The notes beneath the pieces were generated by a model, which saw only the letters and a list, made by a program, of their open reading frames with translations, was not told where the DNA came from and searched no databases. Positions 44,032 through 53,042 of a DNA stretch of 64,000 bases are shown in pieces. The stretch is from Streptomyces sp. NBC_00443. GTDB taxonomy: Bacteria; Actinomycetota; Actinomycetes; Streptomycetales; Streptomycetaceae. Each line of letters begins with the position of its first letter. Position 1 is the stretch's first letter. The stretch is taken from the NCBI RefSeq assembly GCF_036014175.1, contig NZ_CP107917.1, forward strand, positions 186,001-250,000, given 5' to 3'. The position numbers and the translations under genes are program-made.

Positions 44032-44502
44032 CGGTGCTCTGACTCGGACGGTGATCCGCGCGTGGTCGTACCCACCCGGCTCAGGCGACGGGTTGTAGAT
44101 GATCGCGAACGTTTGCCGTACGTCGCCGAAGCGGTCGGAGTACGTCACCCTCGACGGGCCGGTGCGCTTCGGCTCGGCGGTCATGTCGTACGTACGAAGG
44201 AAGTCCTTGACCCTCGAGTCCTGGCTGTTGCCCACCTTGTACCGGAGCACCGCGGTGCCGTCCTTCTCCACCTTCGCGTACGTCGGTATGTAGTAGCGCC
44301 CCGCGGGTTGATGCTGATCGTGGTGCATCCCCGCCTTGCGCTCCACTGCCTCCTTCGGACCGTCACCGGCCGGCGTGAGCAGCGCGACGGCCGCCCAAGC
44401 GAGAGCGCCGAGCGTCCACACCACGCACGAGGCCAGGAACCCCACCAGCCACCTGCGCCGGCGCTGCCTCGTGGGGCCCGTACGTGTACTCACCTGGACC
44501 AT
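44032..44502 (-). CDS. membrane-anchored hypothetical protein, C-terminus unclear
   Basis: ATG 44502 begins MVQVSTRTGPTRQRRRRWLV and a single span follows, GFLASCVVWTLGALAWAAVA LLTP. An extracytoplasmic domain (YYIPTYAKVEKDGTAVLRYK, RVTYSDRFGDVRQTFAIIYN) looks well preserved to about residue 157. The frame then stays open to 43423 but enters the LysR remnant, so the original stop has been lost or shifted. Function unknown; it resembles small secreted/anchored proteins common in Streptomyces. Confidence 0.55.
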
Positions 44503-44647
44503 GCCGATGTCGAGGCGCTGGTTCGGCTGCCCGGGGCGACGCGGCGACCTGCAAGACGCTCGTGGGGACGCTGGGACCGCTGGTGTGGTCCGTCGTGGGC
44601 GCCCAGTTCTCCGACGCACGGGCCGTGTGCCGGGCGTCGGCGGGCCT

Positions 44648-47600
44648 TCACCAGGTGTCGACGCAGCGGCGCGAGCCGCGCTGCCCGGGCTCAGGGTCAG
44701 GGTCATGCAGCAGTGCGGTGATCCAGCGTCGGGACTCGGCCGGGTCGATGACGTCGTCGATCTCGAAGACCGAGGCGACGTTGAGGGCCTTGCCGTGCTC
44801 GTAGGCGGCAGCGACCCTGCGGGCGAACTCCCGCTCGCGCTCGTCCGCGTCCTCGATGGCCGCCAGCTCCCGGCGGTAGCCCAGCCGCACCGCACCCTCG
44901 ATGCCCATCGGCCCGAACTCGCCAGTGGGCCACGCCACCGTGAACCGGGGGATGCGGAAGCCGCCGCCGGCCATGGCCTGGGCGCCCAGCCCGTAGCCCT
45001 TGCGCAGCACGATCACTCCGAAGGGCACCGTGAGCGCCGAGGCGTGGACGAACATGCGGCTGACATGCCGGACGGTCGCGGTCTTCTCCGCCTCGGGGCC
45101 GACCATGAACCCGGGTGTGTCGCACAGGGAGACCACCGGCAGCCCGAACGCGTCGCACAGCTGCAGGAAGCGGCTCGCTTTGTCGGCCGCGTCGGAGTCG
45201 ATGGCGCCGCCCAGATGCCGCGGGTCGTTGGCGAGGATGCCGCACGGGCGGCCCTCCACCCGGGCCAGCGCGGTGATGACGCCGCGTCCGAAGTGCCGTC
45301 GCAGCTCCAGGACGGAGTCTGCGTCGGCGAGGGTGGCGATGACCGCACGCACGTCGTACGCCCGCCGCCGGTTCTCGGGAATGAGATGGCGCAGCCGACG
45401 CTGGTCGGGGCACTCCCAGTCCGTCACCGGGCCCTGGAAGTACGACAGATACGTGCGCGTCAGCCGGACGGCATCCGCGTCGTCCTCGGCCTCGAGATCG
45501 ATGACGCCGTTCGCCCGCTGGACCTCGACCGGCCCGATGTCCTCCGGGACGTAGCTGCCCAGTCCCCCGCCCTCGATCATCGCCGGGCCGCCCATGCCGA
45601 TGCTGGCCTCGGGCGTGGCGATGATGACGTCGCAGCAGCCGAGCAGCGCGGCGTTGCCGGCGAAGCAGCGCCCCGAGCCGATGCCGACCAGCGGCACCTT
45701 CCCGCTCAGGGACGCGAACAGCGCGAAGGCCATGCAGTCCAGGCCGGAGACCACCGTGCCGTCCACATCGCCCGGCCGGCCGCCGCCCCCTTCGGCGAAC
45801 AGGACGACGGGCAGGTGCGCCTGTTCGGCCAACGCGAAGAGCCGGTCCTTCTTGCGGTGGCCCATCACCCCCTGGGTGCCGGCCATCACGCTGTAGTCGT
45901 ACGACATCGCCACCACGCGGGCGGTCCGGGGGCCGAACCGGTCGGCTCCCACCGTGCCCACGCCGCCGACCAGGCCGTCGGCGGGGGTGCGGCGGATGAG
46001 GTCGTCCAGGGACCGGCGGCTGCGCTGGGCGGCGATGGCCAGGCCGCCGTACTCGACGAAACTGCCCGGGTCACACAGGTCGGCGATGTTCTCACGGGCG
46101 GTGCGCCGACCCTCGGCGTGCCGCCGAGCGACCATCTCGGGGCGGTCGGCGTCGTCGCCGAACCGCTTGCGCGCCCGCACCTCCTCCAGATCGGCGCGTG
46201 GGGCGTCCGGGTCCGGCCGCTCCTCGGGGTGCGGCTCACCGTCCGCCGCGCCGGTGGCCTCCATCACCACCAGCGGCTGACCGTTCTCGGCCAGCTCGCC
46301 CAATTCTGCCCGTACGGCGACGACCACGCCGTCGCCCGGCGCCTGGAGCAGGTGCTCCATCTTCATGGACTCCAGGACCACCAGTGTGCTTCCGGCCCTT
46401 ACGCGCTCGCCTTCGGCGACGGCGACGTCGACGACGGTGGCCGTCATGGGCGCGGTGACGGTGAGCGTGCCCTGCGGCTCGACAGCGTCGGGGACCTCCG
46501 CGTCCTTCTCCGCGTCTGTCTCCTGCGGGACCAGTGCGGGCAGGAGTTCGTCGAAGAGCGCCGTGTGCAGCCGCCCGGCGACGACCTCGGGTGCCTCCAA
46601 CAGGCGCCGCAAAACCTCGGCGTTGGTGGCGACTCCCTCGACCCTCAGCTCCGCCAGGGCGCGGCGGGCGCGGGCGAGCGTGTCGGGCAGGCTGCCGGAA
46701 CCGTCGTGGGCGACGAGCTTGGCCAGCAGCGAGTCGAAGCGCGGGCTGACCCGGCCGCCGGGGAACGCGGCGGTGTCGACGCGCACACCCGGCCCGGCAG
46801 GCGGCCAGAAGACGTCCAGCGTGCCGGCGGCGGGCAGCACCGTCCCGTCGGGGCGGACCGTCTCGGCGTTGACCCGCACCTGCACCGCACAGCCGCGGGG
46901 AACTGGAGCCTGCCCCGCCCCGATGCGGTGGAGGCTCTCGCCGGAGGCCACCCGCAGCTGGGCCTTGACCAGGTCGATGCCGGTGACCTCCTCGGTGACG
47001 GTGTGTTCGACCTGGATGCGCGGGTTTGCCTCCAGGAAGTAGAAGCCTGAGGAGCCCTCGCCGGTGTCCACCAGGAACTCGAACGTGCCGAGACCGGCAT
47101 AGGCGACCTCCCGGGCCATGCGCAGCGCCGCATCGTGCAGCCCGGCCCGCACCGCCTCGTCGAGGCCGGGCGCCGGCGCGATCTCCACGATCTTCTGCCG
47201 GTGCCGCTGCAGGCTGCAGTCGCGGTCGCCGTAGCCGACGACGGCGCCCGTGCCGTCGCCGAGCACCTGCACCTCGACATGGCGGGCACGCCGCAGCAAC
47301 TGCTCGACGTAGACCGCGCCGTCGCCGAAGGCGCGCGAGGCCTCCGAACGGCAGCGCCGGACGGCCTCCTCCAACTGCCCTGCCCCGTACACCGCCCGCA
47401 TGCCGCGCCCGCCGCCGCCGGCGACCGCCTTGACCATCACCGCGGCACCCTCGCCGAGGCCGGCCATGAACGCACGCGCCTCCTCGATGCCGGTGTCGCC
47501 GTACGTCGCCGGCAGCACCGGCACGCCAAGGCGCGCGGCGAGTTCACGGGCTGCGGTCTTGTCGCCGAGGGTGCGCAGTACCTCGGGGCGTGGCCCGACC

Positions 47601-47905
47601 CAGGTGAGTCCGGCGTCAGTGCACCGCTGCGCGAAGTCGGCGTTCTCGGCCAGCAGCCCGTAGCCGGGGTGGACCGCGTCGCAGCCCGTGCGCACCGCCG
47701 CGCCGACCAGGGCCGCCGCGTCCAGGAAGGCCCCCGGCCCCTCGCCGTCGAGCACCACGACCTCGTCCGCCATGCGGGTGTGCAGCGCGTCCGCCTCGTC
47801 GCGGGAGCGCAGCGCCACCGTCAGCAGGTCGAGCTCGCGGGCGGCGCGGATCACCCGTACCGCGATCTCGCCGCGGTTGGCGACCAGCAGCTTGGCCAGA
47901 CCCAT
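44648..47905 (-). CDS. single-chain biotin-dependent acyl-CoA carboxylase (BC-BCCP-CT)
   Basis: This is a 1085-residue enzyme joining all three activities. Biotin carboxylase: MGLAKLLVANRGEIAVRVIR, the Gly-rich ATP loop VMVKAVAGGGGRGMRAVY, and EANPRIQVEHTVTEEVTG. Biotin carrier: the lysine in VVLESMKMEHLLQAPGDG near residue 530. Carboxyltransferase: KRFGDDADRPEMVARRHAEG and AVIATLADADSVLELRRHFG, then LCDTPGFMVGPEAEKTATVR. The architecture and length match the long-chain acyl-CoA carboxylase described from Mycobacterium avium. It starts 2 nt after the ligase stop, so the ligase may supply its acyl-CoA. Confidence 0.93.
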   Translation of the reverse strand: MGLAKLLVANRGEIAVRVIRAARELDLLTVALRSRDEADALHTRMADEVVVLDGEGPGAFLDAAALVGAAVRTGCDAVHPGYGLLAENADFAQRCTDAGLTWVGPRPEVLRTLGDKTAARELAARLGVPVLPATYGDTGIEEARAFMAGLGEGAAVMVKAVAGGGGRGMRAVYGAGQLEEAVRRCRSEASRAFGDGAVYVEQLLRRARHVEVQVLGDGTGAVVGYGDRDCSLQRHRQKIVEIAPAPGLDEAVRAGLHDAALRMAREVAYAGLGTFEFLVDTGEGSSGFYFLEANPRIQVEHTVTEEVTGIDLVKAQLRVASGESLHRIGAGQAPVPRGCAVQVRVNAETVRPDGTVLPAAGTLDVFWPPAGPGVRVDTAAFPGGRVSPRFDSLLAKLVAHDGSGSLPDTLARARRALAELRVEGVATNAEVLRRLLEAPEVVAGRLHTALFDELLPALVPQETDAEKDAEVPDAVEPQGTLTVTAPMTATVVDVAVAEGERVRAGSTLVVLESMKMEHLLQAPGDGVVVAVRAELGELAENGQPLVVMEATGAADGEPHPEERPDPDAPRADLEEVRARKRFGDDADRPEMVARRHAEGRRTARENIADLCDPGSFVEYGGLAIAAQRSRRSLDDLIRRTPADGLVGGVGTVGADRFGPRTARVVAMSYDYSVMAGTQGVMGHRKKDRLFALAEQAHLPVVLFAEGGGGRPGDVDGTVVSGLDCMAFALFASLSGKVPLVGIGSGRCFAGNAALLGCCDVIIATPEASIGMGGPAMIEGGGLGSYVPEDIGPVEVQRANGVIDLEAEDDADAVRLTRTYLSYFQGPVTDWECPDQRRLRHLIPENRRRAYDVRAVIATLADADSVLELRRHFGRGVITALARVEGRPCGILANDPRHLGGAIDSDAADKASRFLQLCDAFGLPVVSLCDTPGFMVGPEAEKTATVRHVSRMFVHASALTVPFGVIVLRKGYGLGAQAMAGGGFRIPRFTVAWPTGEFGPMGIEGAVRLGYRRELAAIEDADEREREFARRVAAAYEHGKALNVASVFEIDDVIDPAESRRWITALLHDPDPEPGQRGSRRCVDTW

Positions 47906-47907
47906 CG

Positions 47908-49695
47908 TCACCGGTCCTTTCCGTAGGCATCGGCAGCGGCCGGGGACACCGGAGACACGGCGGTGCGCGCGGCCTGCTCCAGCAGCTCGCCCTTCTTCAC
48001 CTTGCCGGTGGTGGTCATGGGCAGGGCGTCGACGCACCGCACCACGGGCACCTTGTAGGGGGCCATGTTCGCCCGCGCCCACGCGCGTACGCCCTCGGCG
48101 TCGAGCGCGGCACCGGGGCGGGGCTGGACGAACGCCAGCGGCACCTGGCCCCGGTGGGGATCGTCCATCGGTACCACCGCCGCGGTCAGCACATCCGGGT
48201 GCCGGGCCAGCAGCGCCTCCAGTTCGGACGGGAAGACGCTCATACCCGAGACCTTGATCATCTCCTTGTTGCGGCCGAGGTAGTGCAGGCACCCGTCCTC
48301 ATCGATCATTCCGATGTCGCCGGTGTGCAGCCAGCCGTCGCGCAGGACCCGGCCGGTGGCCTCCGGCTGCCGCCAGTATCCGGTGAGCAGGGACGGGGAG
48401 CGTACGAGGATCTCGCCGCGCTCGCCCAGCGGCAGCGGCTCGGCGCTGTCCCCGTCGGCCACCATGAACTCGGTTCCCGGCACGGGCAGTCCGCAGAAGA
48501 CCGGCTCGGTCAGCAGGTCGTGGTCCCCGTCCTGGAACCCGGTGGTGAAGGAGTCCGCCGTGTGCGTCTCGGTCATGCCGTACGCCGCCTCCTGCAGCAC
48601 GCTGTGCTCGCCGACCAGGGAGCTCCACCGGGACCGGATCGCCGGTGTCAGCTTGCGCACGAACGACATCGCCCGCGGCTGCGCCAGGCTGGACAGGTCG
48701 GTGCCGGGCAGGCCGGGGTGCTCCATCAGCTCGACGTAGTTGTCGACCGTGCCCAGCATCAGCGTCACTTGGTACCGCTCGATCGCCTGCAGCACGGCCT
48801 CGGGGTCCCACCGGGTGAGCAGCACGATGCCGCTGCCGGTGAGCAGCGGCAGCAGGATGCCGAAGTCCTCGCCGGCGATCCAGAAGACCGGCACGTAGAT
48901 CAGCAGCACGTCGGGGTTGTCGCCGGAGAGGTCCATGCCGCTGGCGGCCGCCGCCGTCGCCGCGGTGTAGAGCATGTGCCGCTGGGTGTGTTCGCATCCC
49001 TTGGGCAGGCCGGTGGTCCCTCCGGTGTAGTTGAGGGCGGCGGGCGCGGCCAGGTCGGCCGGCTGGTCCTGGCCGCGCTCGCCGCCGACGGCCTGCGCCC
49101 ACCCGCTGCCGACCGAGCCGACGGCTGCCAGGCCGGGCGGCAGCGGCAGCACCGGAGCGGAGGGGAGCATGTCGGCAAGGCTGGTGACGAGTACGTTCCG
49201 TACGGCGGTGTCGGGCCGCACCGCCTCGACCAGCGGTAGCAGGGTGTCCAGAGTGATCAGGACCTCTACCCCGGCGTCGGCCAGCTCGTGCCGCAGCTCG
49301 TACTCCCGGAACATCGGGTTCACCGGGACGTGCACGGCTCCGGCGCGCAGGATGCCGAGCATGGCAACAATGAACTGGGGGCAGTTGGGCAGGAACACCC
49401 CGACACGGTCTCCGGGGCGTACGCCGCTGCGCCGCAGCCAGCCGCACAGCCGCGCCGTCAGGTCCTCCAGCGCCGCGTACGTGATCTGCTCGCCGTAGAA
49501 GGTGATCGCGACGCGGTCGGGATGGCGCCGGGCCCAGTGCCGCAGATGGTCGGTGAGCTGCCGCTGCCCGAGCGGGTGCACCACCTCCCTCGGCATCGAG
49601 TCCGGCCATACGCGCTGCTGGCGGGCCCGTACATCGGCCAAGTACTCCTGCACGCGCGCACTGTCCGCCACGACGGCCTCCACCCGGTCCGGCAT
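47908..49695 (-). CDS. acyl-CoA synthetase (AMP-forming ligase)
   Basis: This is a 595-residue ANL-family ligase. P-loop-like motif A3: LNYTGGTTGLPKGCEHTQRH. A5: YGMTETHT. A7/A8: GWLHTGDIGMIDEDGCLHYL and GRNKEMIKVSG. Catalytic Lys near the C-terminus: MTTTGKVKKGELLE. It activates a carboxylic acid, probably a medium or long fatty acid, to its CoA ester. It is the upstream partner of the single-chain carboxylase in a two-gene operon. The N-terminal 30 residues are an extension before the usual start of the fold. Confidence 0.9.
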   Translation of the reverse strand: MPDRVEAVVADSARVQEYLADVRARQQRVWPDSMPREVVHPLGQRQLTDHLRHWARRHPDRVAITFYGEQITYAALEDLTARLCGWLRRSGVRPGDRVGVFLPNCPQFIVAMLGILRAGAVHVPVNPMFREYELRHELADAGVEVLITLDTLLPLVEAVRPDTAVRNVLVTSLADMLPSAPVLPLPPGLAAVGSVGSGWAQAVGGERGQDQPADLAAPAALNYTGGTTGLPKGCEHTQRHMLYTAATAAAASGMDLSGDNPDVLLIYVPVFWIAGEDFGILLPLLTGSGIVLLTRWDPEAVLQAIERYQVTLMLGTVDNYVELMEHPGLPGTDLSSLAQPRAMSFVRKLTPAIRSRWSSLVGEHSVLQEAAYGMTETHTADSFTTGFQDGDHDLLTEPVFCGLPVPGTEFMVADGDSAEPLPLGERGEILVRSPSLLTGYWRQPEATGRVLRDGWLHTGDIGMIDEDGCLHYLGRNKEMIKVSGMSVFPSELEALLARHPDVLTAAVVPMDDPHRGQVPLAFVQPRPGAALDAEGVRAWARANMAPYKVPVVRCVDALPMTTTGKVKKGELLEQAARTAVSPVSPAAADAYGKDR

Positions 49696-50323
49696 ACCAA
49701 CTGGTCGGCATGTTCCGCATCACCGTAGGGGAGCCCGCGGGCCGGGACAAGGGTCTGGACGCCGTGGGGGCAGGCCGAACCCTTGCAGATCGACCGCGGG
49801 CCGAATCAGCGTTACCAGCGACTAATTGAATGCGCTACGGATGAATCGTGAATTGACACAGCCGGGACTGATGCAAATCAAACGGCCGGCATGCCCGCAG
49901 ATGATCCCATTACCGTCCAGGGGGACGATCCACGCGCGGAGACCGTTGTATTCGGCAATGGCGCTAATTCGGCTTCAGCACTGCTTCGCATTCAGACATG
50001 CTCTGGGTGCCCAGGCGCCGGTGCCGATCACCGGGTCGAGCGGGCGTCGGCCATGACGGAATGGGACGAGTCTGCGCGGACTGAGGACTGTTGAATGCAG
50101 CAAGGACATCCGGGTGTCACGCCGGGATGGGCCGCAGCCGCACGTTCGGCGCTTGCGGCCACACCATTTCCCCGGCGCTGCGCCGGGGCCCGCTATCGGT
50201 CCCGGCTGCGGTCGACAGACCGCAAAGGAAGCGCTCCTTTGCGCAAGCACCGGAAATTCCGGCCGAGAAGCAATGCGCACAGCTGCGAGATCGAAATTCA
50301 GCGCCCTATTTCAGGAGCAGGTC
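49696..50323. other. intergenic region between divergent transcription units
   Basis: About 630 nt without a supported gene. It must contain promoters for the leftward ligase operon and the rightward RTX genes. TTGACA at about 49854 is a good -35 match but its -10 partner is weak. The sequence is less G/C-rich than its surroundings, as for a control region. Confidence 0.4.
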
Positions 50324-51097
50324 ATGAAGCGAACGCACCATCGCACCGTGGCACTTCTGGCCACGGTGTCCGGTCTTACCCTTTGCCTCACGGGCGTGGC
50401 CCGCGCGGCCGACGCACCGACGCCACGTCTTCTCGCCACGACGCTGGTGAACAAGACCGGCACCACCATCACGGTCACCGCCGGAGTCGGCCGGGGCAAC
50501 ACGATCAGCGTCTGGCAGTCAGGCAGCAGCATCAGAATCAGGGACACCGGAGACACGGTCGCACCGTCCGGCGACTGCACCGCCAGCAGCACGACCGAAG
50601 TCGCCTGCAGGGCCGCCGACACCACCGAACTCGTGGTCAACGCCGGCGACCAGGACGACAACGTCACCTCCTCGCTGGCGGCCCTCGGCGTCACCCTCAT
50701 CGGCGGTGCCGGCAATGACAACCTCTACGGCGGATCCGCCAACGACACCCTCGAAGGCGACGAGGGATCCGACTTCCTCTCCGGCGGCGCAGGAAACGAC
50801 ACGCTGACCGGGGGAGCCGAGGCGGACAGGATCTTCGGCGGCTCCGGCAATGACTCCATCGAGGGACGCGGCGGCTCGGACATCGTGGACGGCGGTGCCG
50901 GCAACGACGTGATCTACGGCGGCGGCGGCAACGAGCAGATCGTCACCGGCGCCGGCAACGACTACGCCGAGGGCGGCAACGGCCGGGACACCATCGACGC
51001 CGTGGACAACGTCAGCGGCAACGACTACGTCGAAGGCGGCGCCGACGTGGACGACTGCCGCGCCGACTTGGGCGACAACGTCAGCGGATGCCCCTGA
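50324..51097 (+). CDS. secreted RTX-type calcium-binding repeat protein 1
   Basis: This is a 257-residue protein. A Sec signal (TVALLATVSGLTLCLTGVAR then AADA) is followed by a beta-rich N-terminal domain and, from residue 130, about twelve nonapeptides of the GGxGxDxUx type: GGAGNDNLYGGSANDTLEGD, GGAGNDTLTGGAEADRIFGG, and so on. They form a calcium-loaded beta-roll. ATG 50324 follows AGGAG. The last repeats end in a Cys pair (VDDCRADLGDNVSGCP) that may cap the roll. No type I secretion genes are nearby, so the Sec route is used. Possible roles are calcium storage, matrix or adhesion. Confidence 0.85.
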   Translation: MKRTHHRTVALLATVSGLTLCLTGVARAADAPTPRLLATTLVNKTGTTITVTAGVGRGNTISVWQSGSSIRIRDTGDTVAPSGDCTASSTTEVACRAADTTELVVNAGDQDDNVTSSLAALGVTLIGGAGNDNLYGGSANDTLEGDEGSDFLSGGAGNDTLTGGAEADRIFGGSGNDSIEGRGGSDIVDGGAGNDVIYGGGGNEQIVTGAGNDYAEGGNGRDTIDAVDNVSGNDYVEGGADVDDCRADLGDNVSGCP

Positions 51098-51162
51098 CCA
51101 GCGCGAGTGAGCAGCACGCCAGTACCCGTACACGGCGAGACAACACGAAAAGGCGGGCCCCG

Positions 51163-51939
51163 ATGAGAACACGAAGCATCTGCACCACGGTGGCGGCGAT
51201 CGGCGCACTCACCTGCGCCCCGCTGACCGCCGCCTTCGCCGCGCCCGGTGCGGCCCCCGGCACAAGCCTGGCCGGGACCACGGTCGTGCAGGAGGTGGGC
51301 GACGCCCTGGTCGTCACAGCCGACCAGGGTGTGGCGAACGACATCACCGTCCGGCGTCAGGGCAACGTTGTCGTGGTGACGGACGCGGGGGACACCGTAT
51401 CCGCCGTAGCCCCGTGTCAGTCGACGGGGACGCACACGGCAGAGTGTCCGCTGCCCGTCACATCGATAAGGGTCAACGCCGACGACGCCGATGACAGCGT
51501 CACCATCTCCCCGAACCTGGAGGCCGCCGGAACGGTGATCGGCGGTGCGGGTGACGACCGCCTCAACGGCGGCCCCCGGGCGGACCGGCTCGTCGGCGAC
51601 GACCCGGCTGCCACCGGACCGCGGGCGACGCCGGGCAACGACACCATCAACGGCGGCCCCGGCAACGACACGATCTCCGGGCTGGCCGGCAACGACACCC
51701 TCAACGGCAATGCCGGCAACGACACCCTCAACGGCGACGATGGCAACGACACCCTCGGGGGTGCCCAGGGCAACGACACCCTCACCGGGGGCCGCGGCAA
51801 CGACACGCACCTCGGCGGCGAGGGCAACGACACCCTCAACGCCGTGGACAACATGATCGCCAACGACAGTCTGGACGGCGGCCTCGGCTTCGACACCTGC
51901 AACCGCGACACCGGCGACACGGCCGTCAACTGCCCCTGA
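51163..51939 (+). CDS. secreted RTX-type calcium-binding repeat protein 2
   Basis: This is a 258-residue protein, a paralogue of the gene before it: signal ICTTVAAIGALTCAPLTAAF then AAPG; an N-terminal domain with one Cys pair; then nonapeptides (PGNDTINGGPGNDTISGLAG, NDTLNGNAGNDTLNGDDGND). The repeat DNA at 51640-51850 is itself a near-perfect 27-bp minisatellite based on GGCAACGACACCCTCAACGG, liable to slip. The C-terminal Cys cap (FDTCNRDTGDTAVNCP) is conserved. ATG 51163 follows AAGGCGG. Tandem duplication of the pair is evident. Confidence 0.85.
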   Translation: MRTRSICTTVAAIGALTCAPLTAAFAAPGAAPGTSLAGTTVVQEVGDALVVTADQGVANDITVRRQGNVVVVTDAGDTVSAVAPCQSTGTHTAECPLPVTSIRVNADDADDSVTISPNLEAAGTVIGGAGDDRLNGGPRADRLVGDDPAATGPRATPGNDTINGGPGNDTISGLAGNDTLNGNAGNDTLNGDDGNDTLGGAQGNDTLTGGRGNDTHLGGEGNDTLNAVDNMIANDSLDGGLGFDTCNRDTGDTAVNCP

Positions 51940-52031
51940 TCAACCACTCGTTTCCTCGGTACTGCGCTGCACACCGGCGTCGGGTTGGGGAAGCACGGGA
52001 GCTCCCTGGGAAATGATCGGATCGGAGGTGT

Positions 52032-52060
52032 CGCCGGACAGCCGTACCGGCTGTCCGGCG
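52032..52060. terminator. bidirectional hairpin between RTX and AraC genes
   Basis: CGCCGGACAGCC at 52032-52043 pairs exactly with GGCTGTCCGGCG at 52049-52060, and a G-C pair extends the stem around a 3-nt loop. It lies between convergent genes. No T-run follows, as is common in these genomes. Confidence 0.65.
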
Positions 52061-52098
52061 GCAGGATGACAGCCGGTGATGAACGACTGCTGGGGCGC

Positions 52099-52470
52099 CT
52101 ACTGCACCAGTCGCGGCGCGTGTTGTGCGCGCCTGAAGCGTCCGGGAGCGACGCCGAAAGCGCGCTTGAAGGCGTTGGCGAAGGCGAACTCGGAGGTGTA
52201 CCCGACCTGTTGGGCCACCGCTGCGAGTGGATCGTCTCCACCGCGCAGGATCCGAGCCGCGGTGCTCAGCCGCCACCAGGGCACATACGCCATCGGTGCC
52301 TGTCCCACCAAGTGGGTGAACCGCCTCGCGAAGACTGTCCTCGACATGCCGACGCGATGGGCGAGTTCCTGCACCGTCCACGGGTACGCCGTGTGGCGGT
52401 GAATGTGGTTGAGCGCAGCGGCGATCGCCGGATCGGTCAACGCGGCGCACCAGCCGGCGGAGGGGCTGCG
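52099..52470 (-). pseudogene. AraC-family regulator, C-terminal half only
   Basis: The double HTH is intact: TVQELAHRVGMSRTVFARRF, MAYVPWWRLSTAARILRGGD, VAQQVGYTSEFAFANAFKRA FGVAPGRFR. It should be preceded by about 200 residues of cupin sensor domain. Here the frame before WCAALTDPAIAAALNHIHRH is unrelated and overlaps the start of the DUF1330-like gene on the other strand. The 5' half has therefore been deleted. The DNA-binding domain alone might still be made, but no start with a ribosome-binding site is visible. Confidence 0.7.
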
Positions 52471-52512
52471 CGATTCGACAGATCCCGACCTCGACACGCA
52501 GGAGTATCGATC

Positions 52513-52809
52513 ATGCCCGCATACGTCGTCATAGACCTTGATGTTTCCGATCCCGCCGGATTCCAGCAGTACATCGACGGTGTGACTCCGCTCATCGAGC
52601 AGTCCGGGGCTCGCAACCTGCTGATCGACGACAATGCCGTCGCCCTGGAAGGAGACTGGGAGCCCGCCACCCTGGTCATCCACGAGTTCGCGTCCAAGGC
52701 CGCGCTGCAGGAGTTCTGGGACTCGCCGGAGTACCAGCCTCTGAAGGAACTACGCCGTAAGTACTCCTCGGTGAAGGTCGTCGCTGGACAGAGCCCCGAC
52801 GTGCCCTGA
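52513..52809 (+). CDS. DUF1330-family protein
   Basis: This is a 98-residue dimeric ferredoxin-like-fold protein: MPAYVVIDLDVSDPAGFQQY, NLLIDDNAVALEGDWEPATL and FWDSPEYQPLKELRRKYSSV. ATG 52513 has AGGAG at 9 nt. The family has no firmly known reaction; stress-related or small-molecule roles are guessed. It follows the deletion junction of the AraC gene, so its native promoter may be missing. Confidence 0.82.
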   Translation: MPAYVVIDLDVSDPAGFQQYIDGVTPLIEQSGARNLLIDDNAVALEGDWEPATLVIHEFASKAALQEFWDSPEYQPLKELRRKYSSVKVVAGQSPDVP

Positions 52810-53042
52810 CAGCACACCGCCAAGCCCACTCCGAGCGGAGGGATGCGGCCGTCAGCCGGCGGCGGATTGAGACAACGCCATACGGACTGCGTATCGCTTC
52901 ACAAGGAAACCGTGAGCACCCTGGCGGCACGGCTCCCCCAACACGCGACAACAACCCAACGCTCCTGGCACGCAGGCCAGTTCACAGATTGCTGGTGTGA
53001 TCGGGCCCGGAATCCTCGGAGGTTGGTCGAGGAGGACTGCCG

